From the NCBI RefSeq assembly GCF_002574545.1, contig NZ_NUGT01000004.1, forward strand, positions 1-64,000: 64,000 bases of DNA, read 5' to 3'. The stretch comes from Bacillus sp. AFS055030. Lineage in GTDB: Bacteria > Bacillota > Bacilli > Bacillales > Bacillaceae_G. The notes below the pieces were generated by a model that was not told the origin of the DNA, did no database searches, and saw only the letters and a list, made by a program, of their open reading frames with translations. A program made the translations under genes and the position numbers. Numbering within the stretch: position 1 is the stretch's first letter; every line of letters begins with the position of its first letter. This document shows positions 42,950-51,196 of the stretch, in pieces.

Positions 42950-44344
42950 TTACTTTATCAATGCTTCATAAACAGCAGTTGCCACGGCTTTATATTGTCC
43001 AGTCGCAAAGTCATCTCCAATAAATTTGTTCGGATTAATTAGTGGATTAATGACAGGTGAATGTTTTTTATTGGTTAATAAGACAATCCCTAAATTATGA
43101 TCTGGATCAATGATGGTTAGAGTGCCTACCCAACCAGTATGTCCAATCGCATTTGGACTTGCATATAATCCAAATGTAGACGACATACTTAAAGAGCCAT
43201 TTCTTCTCCAGCCTAAGCCATATGTTGGGTTTAGATCGGAAGGTGCTGAAAACTGATCAATCGTTTTTTGATCAAATAGTTTTACTTTGCCATACCCACC
43301 GCCGTTTAACATTACTTGTAATAGAACCGCTAAATCGCTTGTCGTTGAAAAAAGGCCCGCATGGCCAGATACGCCACCCATCGAGTAATATGCCTTTTCA
43401 TCGTGCACTTCTCCTTGAATTGTGTATGTACGGATATTCGGAAAGGATACCATACCGTCTCGGGAATTCCCCATTAACTCGGTTGCTGCGAAATCTTTTG
43501 GTTTGAATCCTTTTTGCAAAGGATTAAACATCGTATGTTTAAGACCTAATGGCTTATAAATTGTATTTTCTACATAGTCGTCTAACCGTTTTCCAGTTAC
43601 TTTCTCGATAATAAAACCAAGGATCATATAGTCTACGTCACTATAAATGTTTTTTGTACCTGGTACGTATTCTAATGGTGTTTCAGCGATTTTCTCAAAT
43701 GTTTCATTACGGTTTTGTGTATACAAGGAACCTGCTATTGTAGGATTGTGATATTGTGGATCTGCAGGAAAACCAGCAGTGTGGTGTAAAATATCAATTA
43801 AACGCAGGGTATCCTTCCCTTTAATCATATCAGTTGATTTATCTTTAAAATTTGGAAAGTATGATTGTACAGTGGAATTCAAGTCTATTTTCCCTATACT
43901 AACAAGATGTTGCAAAGCGAAGTTAACTGCATACATTTTAGTGTTTGATGCCAAATCAAACATTGTATTAGTCTTCATTTTCTGAGGATGTTTAAGTGCT
44001 GTCAGCCCATCGTATTTTTTTGAGTACCCATAAGCAGTGTTTTTTACAATTTTCCCATCTTTGATAATCATTAGAACTGCACCTGGAAAACCATTATTTA
44101 CGTCTTGCTGGATTAATTCATCTACAGCTTTTAGTTTTTCAGATGAAAAGCCAACCTCTTCAGGATGTTTTACTTTACCTAAAAGAGGGTAGTTTTCACT
44201 ATGTTTGTTTTGTTTCATTGTATTCACCTCAGATTGGAGTGAGGTTTTCTCCGATGTTGATTGTGCATAGCTGACTGAACCTGTTGTAGTAACTAAAGCA
44301 ATTGATAAGGATGATGATACGATACTACGAATCATTCTAGTCAA
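42950..44344 (-). CDS. Secreted class-C beta-lactamase/PBP4B-like serine hydrolase
   Basis: 464 residues with a signal peptide (to about residue 27, VSYAQ). The three active-site motifs are S-x-x-K (ASNTKMYA, nucleophile Ser near 133), Y-S-D (IYSDVDYM near 240), and H-T-G (IGHTGWVG near 404). It resembles YbbE/YfeW-type proteins that trim peptidoglycan or act as peptidase-like relatives of beta-lactamases. TTG start nine bases after GGGAGG. Confidence 0.88.
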   Translation of the reverse strand: MTRMIRSIVSSSLSIALVTTTGSVSYAQSTSEKTSLQSEVNTMKQNKHSENYPLLGKVKHPEEVGFSSEKLKAVDELIQQDVNNGFPGAVLMIIKDGKIVKNTAYGYSKKYDGLTALKHPQKMKTNTMFDLASNTKMYAVNFALQHLVSIGKIDLNSTVQSYFPNFKDKSTDMIKGKDTLRLIDILHHTAGFPADPQYHNPTIAGSLYTQNRNETFEKIAETPLEYVPGTKNIYSDVDYMILGFIIEKVTGKRLDDYVENTIYKPLGLKHTMFNPLQKGFKPKDFAATELMGNSRDGMVSFPNIRTYTIQGEVHDEKAYYSMGGVSGHAGLFSTTSDLAVLLQVMLNGGGYGKVKLFDQKTIDQFSAPSDLNPTYGLGWRRNGSLSMSSTFGLYASPNAIGHTGWVGTLTIIDPDHNLGIVLLTNKKHSPVINPLINPNKFIGDDFATGQYKAVATAVYEALIK

Positions 44345-44632
44345 TTATGTTCGCCTCCCATTAAAATAAGCTATCCAAATAATCAATGAACTATTTGTAA
44401 AAAGTTTGATTCACTTGATTGAAAATTAATTTCAAAAACTACTTATTTTAAATTGAAATAATATTCCAACTATTATAAGTATAAAATTGTTTTGTACAGT
44501 TTGTAAAGATTGAAAATTCAATAAATTAATTGAAGTACCGAAAAAGTTAAACAATTTACTATTTAATTAAGTTAATAATCTCCTATTCAAAACCTTTCAT
44601 TCTTCTTAGTAAATCATTAAAAGCATAAAAAA

Positions 44633-44652
44633 AGAAAGCCCTGTAGCTTTCT
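44633..44652 (-). terminator. Terminator of the marR gene
   Basis: AGAAAGC and GCTTTCT arms with a T run on the minus strand. The gap 44345-44632 shows nothing else. Confidence 0.65.
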
Positions 44653-44665
44653 ATTCAGATCTTAT

Positions 44666-45133
44666 TTACCAAACAGGTCTAATTCTTGCAGTCGGTTTCT
44701 GTTCATCAGCTATTTCAACAACTTTTCTCAAATCTTCTTTAAGATTATCCATTCGTTTGGAACCAATTTTTTGAATGAAGCTTTTTTCTAGTTCAGCTAC
44801 AATTTCCTCCTTCTCCTTTATAGCAAGCTGACCTCTTTCACTTATAACAATCGTTTTTCCACGCTTGTCGGTTGGATGAGAGTGTCGCTTTACGTAACCT
44901 CTTTCTTCAAGATAGTCAACCATTTTACTGACAGCTTGTTTAGTAATCCCTAATTTATCAGCTAATTCATTACCAGTTGCCCCATTTGGCAAAATACACT
45001 TAAACAAAAATCCATGAGTAGGTTTTAGATCATCAAATCCTCTTTCACTTAATTTTTGATGTAGTTCAGTTAACATTGTATTTAGGGCAATTGATAAAAG
45101 TGAAGTAAGATCAGTCTCTTGTTGTATTTTCAA
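44666..45133 (-). CDS. MarR-family regulator
   Basis: 155 residues: winged helix-turn-helix (ATGNELADKLGITKQAVSKM, then VDYLEERGYVKRHSHPTDKR with the wing GKTIVIS). MarR proteins repress genes for drug, oxidant or phenolic response until a ligand binds. It is divergent from the DUF3238 and azoreductase genes, with two dyads in the shared gap, so it very likely represses them and itself. Confidence 0.9.
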   Translation of the reverse strand: MKIQQETDLTSLLSIALNTMLTELHQKLSERGFDDLKPTHGFLFKCILPNGATGNELADKLGITKQAVSKMVDYLEERGYVKRHSHPTDKRGKTIVISERGQLAIKEKEEIVAELEKSFIQKIGSKRMDNLKEDLRKVVEIADEQKPTARIRPVW

Positions 45134-45151
45134 TATTTAACCTCCTTTTAA

Positions 45152-45217
45152 AGTCAATTAAGTTGACTATATATATTTTACATTGTACATTATGATATAT
45201 GGTCAATCAAATTGACT
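45152..45217. promoter_or_regulatory. Two MarR-type operators in the divergent gap
   Basis: AGTCAATTAAGTTGACT (45152-45168) and GGTCAATCAAATTGACT (45201-45217) share AGTCAA...TTGACT arms and are 49 bases apart, one near each start. Confidence 0.75.
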
Positions 45218-45264
45218 AAATACCCATTGCTTAGATTCAATAATTCGATTTAAGGGGGATCGAA

Positions 45265-45876
45265 ATGGTTAAACTCGTTAAGATTAGAGCAAGTGTATTT
45301 ATTCCAATGCCTTGGACTGAACCTAGGTTAGATAATGAATCAGGAAATATCATTGAATTTGAAGGTGACTCACGTGAGTTTACACCTTTTGCCGTAAACA
45401 CTATGCGCTCTAGAATTGAACAAGAAGTAATTGTGGATTTTTATAAAAAGAAAATTTTCACATATGCAAATACTGGTATCACAACAATGAGAGTTACAGC
45501 ATCAAACGGTTCTATTTCTAAAGCAACTGGCAAAGCAAGTTCAGAGCAGATTTTATGTAAAAATATTAAATGGAGTAACGATGAAGTTAGTTTCCAAATG
45601 AGTGCAAGTGCTAGTAACCCTTTGAATGTAAATGCACCGACTGCAGACTTTCTTTTAAATGTACAAGCAAAAAGCGATGGTAGTCTTACAATTCAAGGAG
45701 AGCATGATGGATTTCCATGTTACGAGTTTTATAAACAAGTAGATTTTGGACCATTTGAGGATATTTACCTGCATGACTTTAGACGATCAGGTGATACGGC
45801 TGAAGCTCTCGGAGGAGAAATGGAGTATTCATTTACTAAAACTTATAAAAAAATGAAACAGTTGGAGGAAAAATAA
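45265..45876 (+). CDS. DUF3238-like protein
   Basis: 203 residues, soluble, no signal peptide. FIPMPWTEPRLDNESGNIIE and EFEGDSREFTPFAVNTMRSR are the features I associate with DUF3238. Function unknown. It ends where the azoreductase gene begins (shared base at 45876), so the two are co-transcribed and coupled, under the MarR regulator. Confidence 0.7.
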   Translation: MVKLVKIRASVFIPMPWTEPRLDNESGNIIEFEGDSREFTPFAVNTMRSRIEQEVIVDFYKKKIFTYANTGITTMRVTASNGSISKATGKASSEQILCKNIKWSNDEVSFQMSASASNPLNVNAPTADFLLNVQAKSDGSLTIQGEHDGFPCYEFYKQVDFGPFEDIYLHDFRRSGDTAEALGGEMEYSFTKTYKKMKQLEEK

Positions 45877-46502
45877 TGTCAACAGTACTATTTATAAAAG
45901 CGAATAACCGCCCAGCGGAACAATCAGTAAGTGTGAAACTATATGAAACGTTTTTAACAAGTTATAAAGCATCTCACCCACATGATCATGTAATCGAACT
46001 AGATTTATACGAAGAAAATTTACCTTATGTTGGCGTTGACATGATTAATGGTACTTTTAAGTCAAGTAAAGGGATGAAGTTAACTGAAGAAGAAGCAAAA
46101 GCTGTAGAAATTGCAGACAAATACTTAAATCAATTTCTTGAAGCTGATAAAGTAGTCTTTGCATTCCCATTATGGAACTTAACGGTACCCGCTGTACTTC
46201 ACACATATATTGATTACTTAAATCGAGCAGGTAAAACATTTAAATACACACCTGAGGGACCAGTTGGATTAATTGGTGATAAAAAAATCGTCTTGTTAAA
46301 CGCACGTGGTGGTGTCTATTCTGAAGGACCTGCTGCTAATGTAGAGATGGCTGTTAAATTTGTTTCAAGTATGATGCACTTCTTTGGTGCAAAAGATATT
46401 GAGACAGTTGTGATTGAAGGACATAACCAATTCCCAGAACAAGCAGAAGAAATCATTACAAAGGGTCTTGAAAAAGCTGATCAATTAGCCCTTTCATTTT
46501 AA
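45876..46502 (+). CDS. azoR: FMN-dependent NADH azoreductase
   Basis: 208 residues, flavodoxin-like fold. FMN-binding N-terminus VLFIKANNRPAEQSVSVKLY, the FAFPLWNLTVPAVLHTYIDY block near residue 90, and VLLNARGGVYSEGPAANVEM near residue 145 are those of AzoR/AzoJ enzymes. They reduce azo and quinone compounds with NADH by a ping-pong mechanism and protect from thiol-reactive quinones. Upstream MarR control fits induction by such compounds. Confidence 0.92.
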   Translation: MSTVLFIKANNRPAEQSVSVKLYETFLTSYKASHPHDHVIELDLYEENLPYVGVDMINGTFKSSKGMKLTEEEAKAVEIADKYLNQFLEADKVVFAFPLWNLTVPAVLHTYIDYLNRAGKTFKYTPEGPVGLIGDKKIVLLNARGGVYSEGPAANVEMAVKFVSSMMHFFGAKDIETVVIEGHNQFPEQAEEIITKGLEKADQLALSF

Positions 46503-46527
46503 CTTACTAACTGCAATAGATTAAAAA

Positions 46528-46558
46528 ACAAGTCCTAACGTTAATGATTAGGACTTGT
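46528..46558 (+). terminator. Terminator of the azoreductase operon
   Basis: Perfect 11-base arms ACAAGTCCTAA and TTAGGACTTGT, then TTTTTT. Confidence 0.85.
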
Positions 46559-46678
46559 TTTTTATCTCCTTTTCTATTAGACTAGCCACTATAGTTTTCC
46601 CATTCTCAGTTGATTTTGGGTTAGTTTGATGAGCAACAGTTTGTAGATAATGTTTCATTAGTTTGATAAAAAAAGAGT
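46537..46678 (-). pseudogene. Possible C-terminal remnant of a lost gene
   Basis: A minus-strand frame of about 46 codons reads FFIKLMKHYLQTVAHQTNPK, then STENGKTIVASLIEKEI, and stops. It has protein-like composition but no start signal, and its ends lie in the two flanking terminators. It could be the tail of a TetR-type regulator; this is weak. Confidence 0.25.
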
Positions 46679-46710
46679 CCCTAGTAAATAATTTTATTAG
46701 GGACTCTTTT
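46671..46710 (-). terminator. Terminator of tcyP
   Basis: Perfect 13-base arms AAAAGAGTCCCTA and TAGGGACTCTTTT. Confidence 0.85.
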
Positions 46711-46725
46711 TATTAGACTTTTAAA

Positions 46726-48108
46726 TTATGCCTCTACAACATCCGCTTGCTGATAAACTTCTTTTTCGAATTCTCCAGTTGCTTTACTTGTTAGGATACC
46801 TGATGTCATTGCTCCACTAACGTTTAGAGCTGTACGGCCCATGTCGATTAGAGGTTCAACTGAAATTAGTAATCCAACGATCGCGATTGGAAGATTCATA
46901 ACTGAAAGGACGATAAGAGCTGCAAAAGTTGCTCCTCCACCGACACCAGCTACACCGAATGAACTGATTGCTACGATTAGAATTAGAGAGATAATAAATG
47001 ATACACTTGTTGGATCTATACCAGCTGATGGAGCTACCATTACAGCTAACATTGCTGGGTAAATACCAGCACATCCATTTTGACCGATTGAAAGTCCAAA
47101 CGAACCAGCGAAGTTTGCAATACCTTCTGAAACACCAAAATCTTTTGTTTGTGTTTTGATTGTCATTGGTAATGTTCCCGCACTTGTACGTGATGTAAAT
47201 GCAAATGTTAAAGTTGGTAAGGCTTTTTTCACATAACTTACTGGGCTTAGTTTTGCAAATGATAATAATAATAAATGCACAATAAACATTAAGATTAAAG
47301 CCACATAGGATGCAATTACAAACTTACCTAATTTTACGATTGCATCATAATCACTTGTTGCTGCTACTTTTGTAATGATTGCTAAGATTCCATATGGTGT
47401 TAAACGAAGAATTAATGATACGACTCTCATCGTAATTGAATATAGTGTATCAATTATTTTAGCAAAAAACTCTGCAGTTTCAGGCTCTTTTCGTTTTACT
47501 CCTAAGTATGCAATTCCCACAATAGCTGCAAAAATAACAACTGCAATTGTTGAAGTTGCACGTGCACCAGTTAAATCTAAAAATGGATTACTTGGAAATA
47601 ATTCAAGGATTTGTTTAGGGATTGTCAACGATTCTACAGTTGGCACTCGACCTTGTAATTCTGTAATTCTAGCAGTCTCTTGAGCACCTTCTGATAGTTT
47701 GATTCCATCAAGTCCAAATCCTAAAGCGGAACCAATTCCGATAGCTGCTGAAATAGCTGTTGTACCAAGAAGGATCCCAATAACAAGGACACTAATTTTA
47801 CCGATATTCTTTGTTAATTTTAATTTTGTAAACGCACCGACAATTGAAACGAATACTAGTGGCATGACAATCATTTGTAATAGTTTTACATAACCACTAC
47901 CAACAATGCTAAACCAGTCGATTGTTCCAACTGTAACATCATGTTCAGTTCCATAGATTAAATGAATAATATAACCAAAAATAAGACCTAAACCTAAACC
48001 TGCGAATACACGCTTTGAAAAAGATACATGCTTTTTTTGCAAAAGATACAATCCATACATAAGTACTAATAAGATCGCAACATTTACGCAGATAAGAAAT
48101 GTATTCAT
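46726..48108 (-). CDS. tcyP: L-cystine symporter TcyP
   Basis: 460 residues, dicarboxylate/amino-acid:cation symporter fold with eight helices and two re-entrant loops. LQKKHVSFSKRVFAGLGLGL and GSGYVKLLQMIVMPLVFVSI at the N-terminal side match TcyP of Bacillus subtilis; the re-entrant SFGLSIGQNGCAGIYPAML is present. It imports cystine with protons or sodium. ATTCCTA/TAGGAAT repeats upstream (48159-48181 and on) may belong to cysteine-responsive control; the regulator is not identified. Confidence 0.9.
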   Translation of the reverse strand: MNTFLICVNVAILLVLMYGLYLLQKKHVSFSKRVFAGLGLGLIFGYIIHLIYGTEHDVTVGTIDWFSIVGSGYVKLLQMIVMPLVFVSIVGAFTKLKLTKNIGKISVLVIGILLGTTAISAAIGIGSALGFGLDGIKLSEGAQETARITELQGRVPTVESLTIPKQILELFPSNPFLDLTGARATSTIAVVIFAAIVGIAYLGVKRKEPETAEFFAKIIDTLYSITMRVVSLILRLTPYGILAIITKVAATSDYDAIVKLGKFVIASYVALILMFIVHLLLLSFAKLSPVSYVKKALPTLTFAFTSRTSAGTLPMTIKTQTKDFGVSEGIANFAGSFGLSIGQNGCAGIYPAMLAVMVAPSAGIDPTSVSFIISLILIVAISSFGVAGVGGGATFAALIVLSVMNLPIAIVGLLISVEPLIDMGRTALNVSGAMTSGILTSKATGEFEKEVYQQADVVEA

Positions 48109-48158
48109 TTTTCTCCCCCTTTTCTTTTAATAATTTAATTTACGAAAATATTAATACA

Positions 48159-48181
48159 AGTATTCCTATAAATCAAGTAGG
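48159..48181. promoter_or_regulatory. Dyad upstream of tcyP
   Basis: Seven-base arms ATTCCTA and TAGGAAT nine bases apart, with another ATTCCTACTTATTCCT beyond it. Cystine-uptake genes in Bacillus are controlled by CymR, which binds GGAAT-containing sites; this match is suggestive only. Confidence 0.4.
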
Positions 48182-48249
48182 AATTGTTTGTTTTTCGAAA
48201 AATTCCTACTTATTCCTCATTATGATGCAATCTATCTAGAAACCTATTA

Positions 48250-48717
48250 CTACTTAATGAATAGCAATTCACCATATTGATCAAATGCATGCTTAAAATC
48301 AAAAGCAGTAGGAGTCGGTCCATTTTGAATATAATAGTCATATCTTTTAAAGGCCTCTTCCCACGAAACATCACTTTGTTTCTCGGTCCACCATATAACA
48401 TATGAAAGATGCTTCTCCTTATAAGATTCCATCCATTTACCTCGATCTTTCAATGCTTGTTTATGGTGTCCGGAGTACGTAAAACGATATAGGGATTCTA
48501 AGTTCTTCCAAACGGTTAGTGTAAGTATAGGAGCGCCTTCCCCCTTATTAGCTTCTTTAGGGAGAGAAATTCCATCAGATGAAAACGCATCAATCATATG
48601 TCCTGATTTTATAGCCTGACGAAAGACATCATTTCCTACAGAAAAAAATTGACGAGAGGCAGAGTGGTCATATGGGTGTTTTAGCCTACCAACTGTATAA
48701 ATTGCAACAAAAGCCAT
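48250..48717 (-). CDS. DUF3291 protein
   Basis: 155 residues starting at the ATG at 48717, eight bases after GGAGG (the frame is open to 48795). FVAIYTVGRLKHPYDHSASR, then LTLTVWKNLESLYRFTYSGH and WMESYKEKHLSYVIWWTEK, matches the DUF3291 family, which has a ferredoxin-like fold similar to antibiotic-synthesis monooxygenases. Function not known. Confidence 0.85.
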   Translation of the reverse strand: MAFVAIYTVGRLKHPYDHSASRQFFSVGNDVFRQAIKSGHMIDAFSSDGISLPKEANKGEGAPILTLTVWKNLESLYRFTYSGHHKQALKDRGKWMESYKEKHLSYVIWWTEKQSDVSWEEAFKRYDYYIQNGPTPTAFDFKHAFDQYGELLFIK

Positions 48718-48869
48718 AAATAGTCCTCCGTAGACAGGTTTTATTAAATTTATATTCAAGTACGCTTTTATTTCATAACTAATTCTTTTTTTCAATATTT
48801 TTATATTTTGTAGATAATTGGGTTAAGTTGGACATTTTGTGGACGGTATAGAAATTAAATGTAGATAAA

Positions 48870-48920
48870 AAAAGAGACCTCCCTTTGTCAGTTATCCTGA
48901 CTTACGGAATAGCCTCTTTT
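48870..48920 (-). terminator. Terminator
   Basis: Composite hairpin with AAAGAG/CTCTTT outer arms and GTCAG/CTGAC inner arms, after the SRPBCC gene. Confidence 0.6.
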
Positions 48921-48923
48921 AAA

Positions 48924-49382
48924 TTATGAAATAGAAATAGGTGGCAATGTCTTACCTGTTTCTAGCAAACTCTTTAAGTTACTTAATATCGCTGGCCAGC
49001 CATTGTTTAATCCTTCAAACGTATCATCACGATCCACAAAATCAGTCGTTTCAAGATTTTCATGTTTCAGCGTTAATCTAACAGTCGATTCTAATTCTTT
49101 TAACACAAATGTGACGATTGATGGTTCTTTACGATTCGTCGGATCATTTGTATGATTCCATGTAAACGAAAGTAAACGATATGGCTCACATTTTAAAATC
49201 GTTCCATAATCTGTCACTTCACCATTTCGTAAATAAGAAACCGTTGAGCCTACTTGCCAATCAGATTCAATGGCAGTACCGAAAAAGTATTTTTCAGTAA
49301 ATTGAGTACTCGTTAATGCTTCCCATAGTTTTTCGGGTGTTGTTGCGATATATGTAACATAAACAAATTGTGGTTTATTCAT
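48924..49382 (-). CDS. SRPBCC (AHSA1-type) protein
   Basis: 152 residues, START-like fold: FVYVTYIATTPEKLWEALTS and the F..W..GS pattern (FGTAIESDWQVGSTVSYLRN) of the Aha1/SRPBCC family. Such proteins hold hydrophobic ligands. Start set at the ATG at 49382, eight bases after GAGGAGG; the longer frame reads through the ribosome site. It overlaps the end of the ArsR gene by eight bases, so they are coupled, a frequent pair in Bacillaceae. Confidence 0.9.
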   Translation of the reverse strand: MNKPQFVYVTYIATTPEKLWEALTSTQFTEKYFFGTAIESDWQVGSTVSYLRNGEVTDYGTILKCEPYRLLSFTWNHTNDPTNRKEPSIVTFVLKELESTVRLTLKHENLETTDFVDRDDTFEGLNNGWPAILSNLKSLLETGKTLPPISIS

Positions 49383-49692
49383 TGTTGAAATCCTCCTCAA
49401 GTTTATTTAATTCACTTAATGCATCTAAACGATTATGTTCGTACTTGTTGATCCATCGCTTTGAAATTTCGCTAATCGGTACAGGATTAAGATAGTGAAG
49501 TTTATTTCGACCATGCCATTCTATGACAACTAGGTTTGCTTCTTCTAAAATCATTAGGTGTTTAGTTACTGCTTGTCTACTCATATCAAGATGTTGACAT
49601 AATTCAGATAATGTTTGACCGTTATATACAAATAATTCATCAAGCAATTTTCTACGATTTGAATCGGCAAGTGCTTTAAAAACTTTATCGAT
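49375..49692 (-). CDS. ArsR-type HTH regulator with apparent AUC start
   Basis: 105 residues when begun at ATC (49692), eight bases after GAGGAGG: IDKVFKALADSNRRKLLDEL, then the winged helix NGQTLSELCQHLDMSRQAVT and KHLMILEEANLVVIEWHGRN. This is the full length of the family. The first ordinary start (TTG at 49647) has no ribosome site and removes the conserved FKALADSNRR helix. It pairs with the SRPBCC gene and likely represses the pair. Confidence 0.85.
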   Translation of the reverse strand: MDKVFKALADSNRRKLLDELFVYNGQTLSELCQHLDMSRQAVTKHLMILEEANLVVIEWHGRNKLHYLNPVPISEISKRWINKYEHNRLDALSELNKLEEDFNNE

Positions 49693-49781
49693 TGCTTTCG
49701 CCTCCTCATTGCTTACATATTAAGCAACCAATTAGTTGCATGTCAAGTTAAATTATGCTCTATTTGAAGATAGGAAAAAAA

Positions 49782-49806
49782 AAAGAAATTGCCGAAACAA
49801 TTTCTC
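49782..49806 (-). terminator. Terminator of the MFS gene
   Basis: AGAAATTG and CAATTTCT arms with a T run on the minus strand. Confidence 0.65.
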
Positions 49807-49818
49807 TTTTTCATATGA

Positions 49819-51126
49819 TTAACCCGCAAGATTATTTGAAGGTCTAGCCGTTTTTTCACGTTTTCCTGGTTTCACAAAGATCATAGCAACCATCCCTAAC
49901 GTTACAGCAATTGATGCTGCAATAAACATTGCACTGTAACCGTGTTTTGCTACTAAGCTACCAGTTAAGGTTGGCGCAATGATTGTAGCTAGGTTTGCGA
50001 TGAAATGTGTTACTCCCCCAAATGTTCCAGCTTTTTTAGGTTCCGTATCCAATACTACTGTCCAATAAATCGAGTTTGGTAAATAGTTAAATGCATTACC
50101 TATACACATTAAAATCAAGACTGCAGTTGCACTTTGAACGGTTGGAATTAGCATGAAACAAATTGCTGTAAAGAATAATGAAATGACTGTGAACCAAGAT
50201 CTAGCAATACGTAAATTGCCTGTTTTTCTAAGAAGTGAATCTGATATTTTACCTCCTAGTAAACCAGTAAAAATAGCTCCAATCCATGGAATCATTCCAA
50301 CAAATCCTAGTGATGCTAATGAAAATCCAAATTCATCTTGTAAATATTTTGGCGTCCAAGTAAGCAATAATATATTTACATATAAAAAGGCAAAATAACC
50401 AATTGCATTCATTACTAGAGTAGGATTTTTGAAAAAATAGTACCATGGTGTAGATTCTTGCTCACTTTTTCCGCTAATCGGATTATTTAATCGGATTAAC
50501 TCAAGTTCTTGTTTTGTGACTTTTGGATTATCTTCTGGCAAGTTTGTAAATACTTTAGACCAAATAAATGCCCAAATTAAACCTACTACCCCTAGAATAA
50601 TAAATGTTACTTTCCAACTTGCAACTGATAATAAAGCAACTACGATTGGTGCAGTGATCAATGCTCCTACTGGTGTACCTACTAAACCAAGCGCAACTGC
50701 AAACCCTCTTTCTTTTGGAGAAACCCAGTTAGCCATTGTTTTATTCATTGTTGAGAATGTAGGTCCTTCTGCAAGTCCAAATAATACGCGGAAAACTGCA
50801 AATCCAGCTAAAGCTGAGCCACCAAATAAGGTCGCACCTAAATTACCTGCAAATATAGTGCCTAATTCAAAAATTGACCAGGCAGTTGCGGCAAGTAACC
50901 ACATAAATTTTGGACCTTTTTTGTCAGCGAAAGCCCCTCCAAATAATGCTCCAAATATATAGCCGTATCCAAAGTAACCTAAAATTTCACCCCAACTTAC
51001 TGGACTTAATCCAAACTCTTTAATAATCTCTGCCTGTGCATATGCAATTGCACCTCGATCGATATAATTAACAATCGTGATGATGATGATCATAAAAATG
51101 ATAAAGAATCGATAATTATTTTTCAT
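49819..51126 (-). CDS. MFS transporter (anion:cation symporter type) linked to hut
   Basis: 435 residues with 12 membrane segments. The start IIIITIVNYIDRGAIAYAQA and FGALFGGAFADKKGPKFMWL (the GxxxDxxGxK/R loop) are of the anion:cation symporter branch, which mostly carries organic acids. It lies 70 bases after hutI on the same strand, so a substrate such as urocanate or histidine-derived acid is plausible, but by context only; the usual Bacillus histidine permease HutM is of another family. Confidence 0.85.
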   Translation of the reverse strand: MKNNYRFFIIFMIIIITIVNYIDRGAIAYAQAEIIKEFGLSPVSWGEILGYFGYGYIFGALFGGAFADKKGPKFMWLLAATAWSIFELGTIFAGNLGATLFGGSALAGFAVFRVLFGLAEGPTFSTMNKTMANWVSPKERGFAVALGLVGTPVGALITAPIVVALLSVASWKVTFIILGVVGLIWAFIWSKVFTNLPEDNPKVTKQELELIRLNNPISGKSEQESTPWYYFFKNPTLVMNAIGYFAFLYVNILLLTWTPKYLQDEFGFSLASLGFVGMIPWIGAIFTGLLGGKISDSLLRKTGNLRIARSWFTVISLFFTAICFMLIPTVQSATAVLILMCIGNAFNYLPNSIYWTVVLDTEPKKAGTFGGVTHFIANLATIIAPTLTGSLVAKHGYSAMFIAASIAVTLGMVAMIFVKPGKREKTARPSNNLAG

Positions 51127-51196
51127 TAAAGATTGTTCCTCCTATATAATTTTTATCAGAAGGGACCCCCATATATTTATCATTATCTGTTGCTAA

